Under the pieces are notes generated by a model. The model saw nothing but the letters and a program-made list of their open reading frames with translations, was not told the origin of the DNA and searched no databases. A DNA stretch of 25,208 nucleotides from Emmonsiellopsis sp. PD_33 (lineage: Eukaryota; Ascomycota; Eurotiomycetes; Onygenales; Ajellomycetaceae), in assembly GCA_032988165.1 (NCBI GenBank), contig JANTQF010000441.1:1-25208 (forward strand), written 5' to 3'. The position numbers were made by a program, and so were the translations under genes. Positions 10,363 through 19,276 of the stretch are shown in pieces; positions within the stretch are counted from its first letter, which is position 1; every line of letters starts with the position of its first letter.

Positions 10363-11572
10363 ATGGCCGTCACAACCAAAGCCACCATCGCCTCCTTCGG
10401 CGGCAAGCTCCTCAAGCTCACCCACAATGCCACCACAACCAACTGCGAGATGGCATTCAACCTATACCTACCACCCCAGGCATTCCAAACCCCGGCCCAG
10501 AAAGTGCCTGTTCTGATATATCTGTCCGGCCTGACCTGCACAGCGGACAATTGCTCCGAGAAGGGCTTCTTCCAGCACGGCGCGAGCAAGAAGGGGATTG
10601 CGGTTTTGTATCCAGACACGAGTCCTCGTACGTTCTTTCACTTTGAGCACCCTATACGGGGTTCCTGGTAATCGCTTAGAAATATATTAATGGGCGAACA
10701 CCATAGGCGGCCTAAACATCGAGGGCGAGAATGATTCATGGGACTTTGGCACGGGGGCTGGATTCTACGTCAACGCCACGCAGGCTCCGTATGATAAGGG
10801 ATATAACATGTACAGCTACGTCACGGAGGAGCTGCCGAAGACGGTCTTTGCTGCTTTTGAGCAATTGGACTCGTCTCGCGTGAGCATTACGGGACACAGT
10901 ATGGGTGGACATGGCGCGTTGACTTTGGTAGGCATTTCGTTTCATTTCATTTCCATTTCCATTCCATTCCATTCCATTCCATTGATCCAGTTCTGCTTCC
11001 TTTGAGAAGCGGATGGCATTATTCAGACCCTCTGCCTAGCAAATTATATGTGGATACCTGACTTACCTGCTTGTTCAATGATATTCAGTTCCTCAAGAAC
11101 CCCGGCAAATACAAGTCCGTCTCCGCATTCGCGCCCATTTCCAACCCCATCAACTGCCCCTGGGGCCAAAAGGCATTCAAAGGATACTTGGGCGACAATC
11201 TCGAGAAGTGGAAGGAGCACGACGCTACCGAACTCGTGAAGAAATGGAAGGGTCCACTTAACTTGCTTGTCGATGTGGTGGGTTGATTATCTCTCCTTCT
11301 CTCCTAATACCATCTATATCCAATCCCAACGAAAGAGGCCATTCGCCAGCACTAACCACGATTCCGATGTTATGAATGAACAGGGCACCGGCGACAACTT
11401 TTATAAACAAGGCCAACTCCTCCCTGAGAACTTTGAACAGGCAGCCAAGGAAGCGGGCGTCGATGCCGGAGTGAATATCAGATATCAGCCAGATTATGAC
11501 CATAGCTATTTTACCATGGCGACGTTTTCGGATGATCATGTTGAGCACGCGGCGAAGTATTTGTTCGCATAG
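10363..11572 (+). CDS. S-formylglutathione hydrolase (esterase D family)
   Basis: Hydrolyses S-formylglutathione to formate and glutathione, the second step of glutathione-dependent formaldehyde detoxification after class III alcohol dehydrogenase; cytosolic. Model join(10363..10627,10707..10927,11089..11277,11384..11572), 287 aa, the family norm. Introns of 79, 161 and 106 nt all restore family sequence: SPRGLNIEGENDSWDFG, GALTLFLKNPGKY and LLVDVGTGDNFYKQGQ. The alpha/beta-hydrolase triad is visible: Ser153 in GHSMGGHG, Asp229 in GTGDN and His265 in YDHSYF. Other hallmarks are YLSGLTCT near the N-terminus and FGTGAGFYVNAT. The start has a good context (CAACATGG). The stop is TAG at 11570-11572 if unspliced; a consensus intron beginning on its final G would instead give TAA ending at 11639, with the same protein. 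Confidence 0.96.
10934..10980 (+). repeat. ATTCC-type microsatellite inside SFGH intron 2
   Basis: Degenerate CATTT/CATTTC units grade into four perfect ATTCC copies at 10961-10980. They help make this the longest intron of the gene (161 nt). Confidence 0.85.
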
Positions 11573-11638
11573 TAAGTTGCTTTACTGTGCCCTTTTCTGA
11601 TTTTGGTTTTATAAAGCGTGGACTGCTGACTTTTGTAG
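11572..11638 (+). other. Predicted intron interrupting the SFGH stop codon
   Basis: The last G of the TAG stop starts a perfect GTAAGT donor. 67 nt later the sequence ends CTGAC-TTTTGTAG, a textbook branch site and acceptor. Splicing joins TA to A, giving TAA. Length and signals match the other introns of this gene. Both transcript forms encode the same 287 residues. Confidence 0.6.
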
Positions 11639-11639
11639 A

Positions 11640-13039
11640 AGCGATAGGCCTGGGTATGAAAAATTATAGAATCGGGAGATATATATATAGTTACCCTTCT
11701 GACTACAGCTGTGGTTTTCATAAATGATAAATAAATAAATAACAACCATTTCTCTTTTTTCTTTTTTAATATTAAATCCTTATACTTGGACAGTATAAGC
11801 TGGAATATTTGCATGTTTCTCATAGTACACACCCTGCAGCCACCCATCTAAATATACTATGCCTTCCAATCTATTCCACTAGCCGTATGAACTGAAAACG
11901 CATTCTCATCATTAAATAAAACACCCATGCACACATACATACATACATGACCAACCAAACCCCCCCACCCTTTAAAATATAGGATGAAGTAAAACAAAGT
12001 AGACCCCTACCCCCTTTTAGGCACTAGAGTCACCCATTCACTCATCTCATACATAACTACATCCAGCCCAACCTGGGGTTGGCCCCCAACCCCACCCAAA
12101 TCACCGCTTTCTTTCCCCCAACAAACAGCCCATCAGCAACCCCCCAGGCAAGACATGGGTGCAGACGCGGATAAGAACAAGGTGGGTGGGGAAATCAATC
12201 AACGACTGACCACCTACCATGCGCATTTCCTCCCGTTTGGTGGATGGAGCGGTGGGTGGATGGAGGGGTTGAATAGACATGATGGTAGGTAGTATTAGTG
12301 TGAAATAAAAAAAAGGGGGTTGGTGGGAGAGGACGGGATGAGAAGTGTATCGTATCATCTATCCTATATATAATGTAAATTGGAGAAGAAAATATAATAG
12401 ATGTAAAGTAAAGTGAGAAGATTCTTAAAAATACTATATGATGCGGAATGCAAAACATGCACCTTCATAGGGGGAAAAAAAGGAGGCGGTTCAAATAGAG
12501 GATATAGGGTTTTAAAATGGAAATGTTTATGAATTCTTTCTTTGTTTTATTTTTTCCTGTTTTGATATGTTTCAATGCAAGGTGTAAGTAAGTAAATCAA
12601 TCAATAAATAAAAAGAAATGCTGACTGAATGGTTACCTGGCCTGGCCAACCCCCCTCCCCCCCTTTTATCATGCTTGATATGACAATGCAAATATTGCGT
12701 TGTGGGAAATAAATTTTTTTTTCGATTTCTTTTCTTTTTATTTCTTATAGACAAGACAAGACAAGATGGATCGCTATATGAGGAACTTTCAAGATGTAGC
12801 TGGGGTTGTATATTGGGGGAGAGGTAGATCCATTTCCACGGGGTTAAATAGATGCGCTAGATATGCATGAGATGAGGAGGATGGGATGGGATGGGATGGG
12901 ATGAAATGGGGTAGGTTTGTTATACGTTATATGGGAGGGATTTTTTTTTTTGATGGTTGTTGTTTGTTGTTTGTTGGAACTATATTTTGTCATATGAGAG
13001 TATAAGTATAATAAGGGTGTGTGGGCGGGTGGGGTGGTA
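11640..13039. other. 1.4-kb non-coding stretch between convergent SFGH and los1
   Basis: Presumed 3' UTRs and spacer. It contains ACAT repeats (about 11932-11948), an interleaved CCAACC/GGTTGG/CCAACC inverted-repeat set (12068-12091), G-rich TGGATGGA-like repeats (about 12236-12265), ACAAG repeats (about 12751-12766) and a GGGAT array (12883-12900). Open frames on the minus strand around 12101-12458 have no recognisable domain or codon bias. I find no tRNA or convincing small gene. Confidence 0.55.
12883..12900 (+). repeat. GGGAT repeat, potential G-quadruplex
   Basis: Four G-triplets separated by AT (GGGATGGGATGGGATGGG), meeting the simple G3-loop-G3 rule for a quadruplex on the + strand. 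It lies about 140 bp beyond the los1 stop. Folding is not demonstrated. Confidence 0.6.
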
Positions 13040-16000
13040 TCATGCGCTTAATCGTTGGATAAATGACTAGAAAGGGGGGAGAGAAGTTAGTCACGATGGT
13101 TCCTGTCTTTCCCATAGCCCGAAAAGAGAGAGAAGACATTACCTGAAAAAACTGCCTAAACCCCTTCGCATCCAACTGCTCCAAAGACCCCACATACTCA
13201 TTAACCAAATCCCCACCCATGCCCAAGCCCGGCAGCTCTCTCGCCCTCAGCCAATCAACATACTCCTGGCCCGTCTTGGAGTAAATCACCTTTTGCAAGC
13301 CTGCCGCTTCGCCAAGGACCTGTTTCGCCTGGGCGTCCTTGGGATTGAAGGCGGGTGTCATGGGCAGCGACCAGCAGAGCGGCGAGAAGCGGGTGATCAT
13401 GAACTGGGCGAAGCCTGGTAGGGCTGGTTGTTGTTGGGTTGTCGTGGCGTCGCCGTTGGGTGGTGGTGGATTGGTGGTGCTGGGCTGCTGCTGCTTGACG
13501 ACGTCCGGGCCGCCCCAGAGACTGGACATTTTGGAGAGGACGAGGAATGCCATTTTGGCCGTGGGGAAATCATCGGCATCGCGGGCGAAGTGTTCGATGG
13601 TCATTATGACTCTTTCGAAGATTGGTTGGTTGGCTAAAGGGGAAGGAATATTTGTTAGAGTGGCTGATTTGGAATAAGGAATTGAAGGGGATTAGGACAT
13701 ACTACTACTGATAATGACTGTTCCAAGATTATTATTTAAAATCATGAGCAAAAAATTGAGATATTCCCGCTTCAATTCCGCAAGCTGTATCTCGTCATCG
13801 GTGCCGGTGGTTGGGTCAGCGATTCCGGCAAAGACCCGCTGGAGGAAGGGCGTAAGGAGGGTATCGAGAATGCCGTAGATTTCCGTCTTGAAGCCAAAAA
13901 TGACTTGGTCTAGTAGCCGCAAAAACAGGGCCATCTCGTCTTTGGAGGATGTCTGCGTCAACAGTCCATCAATCCACCTTGGAAGCTGTGGCAGGTTTTG
14001 AGCACCACGGACACCAACAAGTCTCGAGAATGCAAATCGGGCCGCTGTCCTAATATTAAAGGAAGACTTTAACGATTCAAGAGCCACCAAGGTAGCCTCG
14101 GATACTTGGCTGAAAGCTTCAGAGACTTCTGGCGCTGGGGGCGTTGTAGGAGTCGTCGTCCCCGGCATCCAGTCCGAAAAGCCTCGAGCTAGTGTGCCGA
14201 GAGCCATTATGTCATGGTGAATTTGCAGTATGGACCGTTCATCGCCTGACTTGGCAGCCGCTAGGTGTCTCTCCATATCCATAAAAATAGGATTCATCAC
14301 AGACTGAGCATAAACAACTTGCTGGTCAATCGGCACCGCTGTCGCCGAGCAAATACAGCCGATTGCCTCGAAAAGGTAGAGCTGGCTATTGAAGACAGCA
14401 TCTGCCGATCCTTCATGGTCTTCCGAAGACATATCGTCTCCATCGGATCCCTCTTGAGGCACTTCTGCTTGAATGACTAGGAGGTCGCTGAGAGCTTTGA
14501 TGACAGTTTCCGCAACGTTCCCAATGCGGTTCCGGAGGTGTTTGACGAGCCGTTGGAAGAGGTACCAGGATCTCGTTCGAACCTTTTTCACTGGATGATG
14601 GACTAATTGAAGGAAGCTTTCGAGAACGCCGGGGATAAGGTGGACGTGATGGTCAAAAAAGGAGCTGTATCGCACGCAGATTTCCATGTACTGGAGTTGA
14701 GTTGCCGGGTGGGTAAAAGACCTGATATCTATGATATAGTCAGCATCCAGAATCAATAACCTCTAGGAAAGAATGAAACTCACCAGCTTCAACCATCCTC
14801 AACATCATCTCAACAAGCCGCTCTGCCGCAGCATTATTGAGTTTATTTTTGACATACAGGCCACCAGCCTTCACAGCAAGATCTCCAAAGAGGAACATCT
14901 CATGCAGCGCAAGATCCAGGTCCCTCCAGTCAAGCTGAGCACCCGGCTGTCTCAAGTTATCGAACGTTGTCCCAACTACCTCACTCACAACATCCATATA
15001 AAGTTGCTCATTCGCAGATGCGACGATTTGCTGGAGAACATTCAAGTGTTTCCGCAGCTCCTGGAATTCCGCTTCATCCGTTTGTTCGTCCTCGTCGCCC
15101 CAGGAAGATGTTTCGTCATACCTCATCTTGGCGATGATAGCTTTCAAAATTGGTAGAAGCATGTGTGCTTGCTGAGGAGCGAGAGCGGGATTCTTCTTGG
15201 CTGCCTTACGGAAGTAGGTGAGTAAATCGCTCATACAGCGGATGACCGTGGAGCATATTTCATCGTATTCATCCGAAAAATAGCGGAGTATATGTGGAAG
15301 GAAGGCTTGCAGCAGCGTCTCGGCTTTCTCTTTAGTTGCGGAATCGATCGTGTCGCTATCGAGGGCCCGAATGATATCAGTTGCCGTGATGTTGACCAAC
15401 TTGGCGACCGTTTCTGCAAGGTCAGTATCGTATTTGGAGGTGAAGCGGTGATCGTGGAGCGGCGGGCTTGCGGTGAGCTGGGCCACAATGCTCTCCAAAT
15501 TGAGAAACAAAATCATATCAATCTTATCCGAGGGCTTCATTTTCTTGCCCACAACCTCCGTAAACACATCTATCGCGGCATCGCGCACCTTTTCACCACC
15601 CTCCCGGAGGTTGACGTCCTTGGCCCTGGCAAGTTGCTGGAACAGCAGGTCAAGCATGGTCTGGTTGACCACGAGCGAGATATCAATCCAGCTAATCCAA
15701 CTGCCAATGGCCTTGAGGCACATCTCGGCAATCAGGTCGTTCCCATCCTGCCACTGGGACAAGATCTCGTGCCACGAATTAACGAGCTTATGTACATCCC
15801 GCTGACGAATCAGGTCTTTGAGCAAGTTTGCTTTATCTTGCTCCGCTCGCGATCGCGAAACCAGTACATCTCCAATCTCCTCGTGGATCGAGTTGACGAC
15901 GCGAAGATAGAATACGATCCCAAGGGAGTTATCCTTGGCCGAGCTCTGCGGGCTCTTGTAGGTTAGACGGAGCATATCATCGAAGAACGATTCCCATCCG

Positions 16001-16523
16001 TTTGCGTAGAGTGCGGAGAAGAGGTAGGTCAGCGTCTGGGCGATCTTGTTCTGGATATTGGGAGCATCCAGCTGGGCGGGCGAGTCCTGGCTGTACATCT
16101 GGCGGAGATAGTCCATCAGGCTCTCCTTGATGAAGCCAAGCCCCTGCATGTCCACCAGGCCAGTCTGGGTGGCGCTGTTGACGATTTCCAGCGCGACATG
16201 GCGCACGACTTCGGAGCGGCGGGGGGATTTGGTGAAGATGGGAAGACACAGCTGCCATCCGGAGGGGTCTGTTCGGAGCTGGTTGAGGTATTCAAAGGCC
16301 TGTCCCTTGATCGCGGGGTCTGAGGAAGGGTTCCAGGCAATTTCAATGGCGTTTGCTACCTATTTCCCCAGCGGGTTCTGTTAGACAAGTCCATGCTATC
16401 TGCGTCTGGGGCGGGGTGAGTGAGGGGCACGGCGTGGTGGTGGTGGTGGTGGTGGTGGTGCTGGATCGAAGCGGGCACAATGACATGACGCTAAAAAAAA
16501 GAATTGCATACCTGATCCTCCAT
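13040..16523 (-). CDS. los1: Exportin-T / tRNA exportin Los1 (karyopherin-beta)
   Basis: RanGTP-dependent nuclear export receptor for tRNAs, a HEAT-repeat solenoid at the nuclear pore. Model complement(join(13040..13066,13143..13633,13703..14728,14784..16359,16512..16523)), 1043 aa, near the usual fungal size. Exon 1 codes only MEDQ; exon 2 continues VANAIEIAWNPSSDPAIKGQAF, the N-terminal Ran-binding importin-beta-like region. Xpo1-like blocks include LGIVFYLRVVNSIHEEIGDVLV and the tRNA-exportin segment ATQLQYMEICVRYSSFF. Exon 5 codes SFIQRLSA then TGA, which fits the C-terminus I remember for the family. Introns are 152, 55, 69 and 76 nt; each restores frame and has good GT/AG signals. Near the C-terminus a Gln/Pro/Thr-rich insert (about 900-930) precedes the last helices. 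The exon 2/3 acceptor was chosen over a nearby AG because only it keeps frame. Confidence 0.93.
16434..16460. repeat. GTG microsatellite in los1 intron 1
   Basis: Nine perfect GTG units on the + strand, read as (CAC)9 in the los1 pre-mRNA. It sits inside the 152-nt intron that separates the 12-nt first coding exon from exon 2. Confidence 0.9.
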
Positions 16524-17516
16524 CTTCAGCCAGCCAGCGGTCCGACGTGGGACTGCTCAGTCCGACAACTACGGGGAGTCTGCCTGCGGGGAGCTAGGAG
16601 GCAGTTCGCAGGAGAAACGGGGATTGCAGATGCGAGTTGTCGTCGTGGAGCGGCATAGCACACACACACACAGCTCAAGCCATGGCCAGACTTCGGGGGG
16701 CGGCGGGCAGGGCAGAAATTCAGACGACGGCGGGCGGGTCAGCGGTGGGAATTGCGGGCCCCGAGCAGGATTTGCAATTGGAGGAACAGACGGCTGGCGG
16801 TGCTGGGCGGGGAGAGAGAGGAGAGTGGGAGAGGAGAGGAGAGAGAGGTGGGATGTTGAGGTGGTGAGGATTGGAGATAGTCGACTCTGCCGGGCAGATA
16901 ATTTCTGGCAAACCGCCACACAGCACACAAACCACGTCACGAGCCTCGGATCTATAATATATGTTTACATGATTATATAGTTAGCTGCAGCCACACTGCG
17001 TTTCTGCGCATTGGAATGGTATTTGGCTGAGTATTTGATTGGCAATGCACTTTGTTGCATTTCTTCAAACACTCTTCAACTACAAATCCTCTCTATCTAG
17101 AGCTAATCCCACCTCTACAGTCCCAGTATCTCTACTTCACTCGACGCTGTATGCATTTAGTACTGGTTTAATTCCCATTGTAGATCTGTTTCCCCCAAGA
17201 CAAGCCAAACACCTCCCCTCTCTCGCTAGGCGGGGTAGTTACTAAATATTTAACCAAATAACCCGAACACAGCAAAAGAAAAAAATAAATCCGAATCCAT
17301 ATAAAAAGCAGAAAAAAAGCACCATATATTGCTGAGCGTACGAACCTCTGAAACCAAAATTAAGAAAAAGAAATATAAGGCAACCCACAGCCCCCCCCAA
17401 AATCCCAGGATGAAACGCCGCGCTGCTCGTCAACAAAGATTAAACTCATAACCAACTATAGATGGGTAATCATACCAAATCAAATAGAAACAAGTCTGAT
17501 TCTCAAAAACATTCAA
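16524..17516. other. los1 promoter/5' region and kinase 3' region
   Basis: About 990 bp without a supportable gene. Next to los1 it is G/C-rich with (CA)7 at 16659-16672 and a nearly pure purine GA tract at about 16809-16848, typical of fungal promoter simple sequence. From about 16950 to 17516 it is AT-rich and probably includes the 3' UTR of the kinase gene (minus strand). Overlapping open frames on both strands in 16569-16980 reflect the repeats and G/C bias. Confidence 0.5.
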
Positions 17517-17593
17517 TCAATATCCCCCCTGCGAAACAACCCCCGGCGCCCCATATCCCGCTGCCGCCGCCGCCATCTGCTGCTGCTGCTGCT

Positions 17594-17626
<33 letters not shown>

Positions 17627-18664
17627 CCGCCTGCTGCGCCTGCAACTGATTCAAGTCCTGAAACCAGCGATGCCGCAGCGCATCCGCAGCACTAATCCGC
17701 ATCTCGGGCCTCAACTGCAGCATGCGGCTCAACAGATCCAACCCCAGCTGATCAACCTGCGGCAGAATCAGGCGGAGATCCTGCGTGGCATAGACGTGGA
17801 AGTTGGGTTTATATTCCGGGAACTGGGAGATGCCGGGCCACGAGCGCTCCGAGGGGGTGCCCATGAGCCGGAAGATCTTCTGCAGTTGGTCTTCATTGGT
17901 GGTGCCGGGGAAGAGGGGCCGGCCGGTATACATCTCTGCCATGATGCAGCCGGCGGACCAGATGTCGATGCTGGTGTTGTATGTTCTGCTGCCGAGGAGG
18001 ACGTCCGGGGCGCGGTACCAGAGGGTGACGACTTCGTTCGAGAAGGTGTTTACGGGTATCCCAAAGGCGCGCGCCAGGCCGAAGTCGCCCAGTTTCAACT
18101 GGCCCTTTGTATTGATGAGGAGATTCTGCGGCTTCAGGTCGCGGTGCAGCACGCGGTTTTCATGGCAGAAGGCGATGCCGCGCAGCAGCTGCTGCATGAA
18201 GGACTTGATGGTGACGTAGTCGAGCATGCCGCGGTCGCCGCGGGAGTCCATGTAGCGCTTCAGGTCCTTGTCCATGTATTCGAAGACGAGCATGAGCTTG
18301 TTCTCGGTGTGGATGACGTCGTGCAGGGAGACGATGTTTTCGTGTTTCAGCTCTTTCATGAGCGAGATTTCGCGGATGGCGGTGGACGGGGTGCCTTCTT
18401 CGGAGTCGAGGTGGATTTCCTTGAGCGCGACCATTTCGCCGGTCTGCCGGTTGCGGCCTTTGAAGACCTGGTATGGGGGTTATTATTATATTTATTTATT
18501 TGGGTATTCGGGAGCGGGGTCGAGCACGAACTGTGGCATAGGTTCCTTCACCCAGCTAGATAGCCACCAAGAGTGTCAGCCAGCAAATATGTCTATAGGA
18601 TAAAGCAGACAGCACACACCTTCTCCAGCTGCTGGAACGAACTGGGCGGCTGTCGTTTGTCCAT
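17517..18664 (-). CDS. phoA: Pho85/PhoA-type cyclin-dependent kinase
   Basis: Proline-directed Ser/Thr kinase that pairs with Pho80-type cyclins; family roles are phosphate sensing, cell-cycle and developmental decisions. Model complement(join(17517..18467,18532..18555,18620..18664)), 339 aa. Exon 1 codes MDKRQPPSSFQQLEK; exon 2 (24 nt) codes LGEGTYAT, the Gly-rich ATP loop; exon 3 begins VFKGRNRQTGE. Key residues: Lys39 in VALKEIHL, PSTAIRE at 50-56, catalytic Asp133 in HRDLKPQN and DFG at 151-153. The activation segment is NTFSNEVVTLWYRAPD and lacks a T-loop Thr at the CDK-activating position, as usual for Pho85. The C-terminus adds a 16-Gln run and an Ala/Gly-rich tail. Both introns are 64 nt. 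The start at 18664 has a near-perfect context (GCCATGG); an in-frame ATG at 18838 would add 58 residues. Confidence 0.96.
17577..17624 (-). repeat. Polyglutamine-coding CAG/CAA repeat at the kinase C-terminus
   Basis: Sixteen consecutive Gln codons, arranged CAG3-CAA5-CAG8 in the kinase sense direction, followed by Met and five Ala. The tract is outside the kinase fold and likely varies in length between strains. Confidence 0.92.
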
Positions 18665-18838
18665 GGCGGCGGACGGGATGCGCGCTCTCGACGGGCAAAG
18701 CAGGGCGACGGGGCGGCGGTGGGCGAGGAATGAGCCGGGCGCGACGAGGGCAGAGGCGATGTCTAAATAAGAGGCGGGATGGGGATGCGAGACGGGCGCG
18801 ATGTGGTGAGGCGGAGTGGAGCTGGGGAGATCGGCCAT
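18665..18838 (-). other. In-frame 5' extension of the kinase ORF (alternative upstream start)
   Basis: Fifty-eight codons without a stop run from ATG 18838 in frame into the Met at 18664, so that Met becomes residue 59. The extension is Pro/Ala/His-rich with no domain. Both ATGs have G at -3 and G at +4. From memory, Aspergillus nidulans phoA is reported to yield two forms, PHOA(M1) and PHOA(M47), which would be a direct parallel. Whether this stretch is translated or is 5' UTR cannot be settled here. Confidence 0.45.
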
Positions 18839-19276
18839 AGCAAGACAGGGAGTTGGAGAGTATTTATCGCGACAAAGAAACCGGGATAAATAAATAACTA
18901 AATAACTAGATAAATGAATGGTTGGGTTGGATTGACCCCGCGCTGGGCAGCCTCGGCGCTACAGTGCCCCTCGTCAATGGGATATTTATTTATTTATGTC
19001 TGCCGTGAGCAGATGCATGTTATTATTTGTTTCTTCCTGTCTGTTGTTTGGTTGCAGCTTGCCGCCGTGTGGAATTTGGCGCCGATAAAGAATATGTAAC
19101 TATTTAACCGCCGTTCCCAACCACTGCGAAACAACCATTGCTATCCATATAAATACATCTGCTATAAACAGTACCGGCTTCAATTGGCGAATCTACTTGC
19201 AATACTGTTCTGTGCACAGAAATAAATCTATACAAGCCGCCACGAGGCAGTAAATAAGTTAGTTAAATAGACACAC
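18839..19276. other. Kinase promoter region and sirtuin 3' region
   Basis: About 440 bp between two minus-strand genes. It has AT-rich TAAATAACTA-like repeats (about 18886-18915) just upstream of the kinase, a G/C-rich island near 18940-18970 and an AT-rich presumed sirtuin 3' UTR to about 19276. I saw no CACGTG-type Pho4 site and no coding frame worth calling. Confidence 0.45.

Noticed and set aside
10934..10980. ATTCC repeats resembling human satellite III, hinting at contamination
   Set aside because: They sit inside an intron whose flanking exons are clearly one fungal SFGH gene, so this is a local microsatellite.
12101..12458. Overlapping 85-87 residue minus-strand frames downstream of los1
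   Set aside because: Repeat-driven Pro/Thr-rich translations, different frames equally open, no recognisable protein.
16569..16980. Several 60-120 residue frames on both strands
   Set aside because: They follow the GA/CA simple repeats and G/C bias of the los1 5' region; none has a domain.
17601..18563. 320-residue + strand frame opposite the kinase
   Set aside because: Antisense shadow of the kinase exon; Leu/Ala/Val-rich translation mirrors the codon structure of the real gene.
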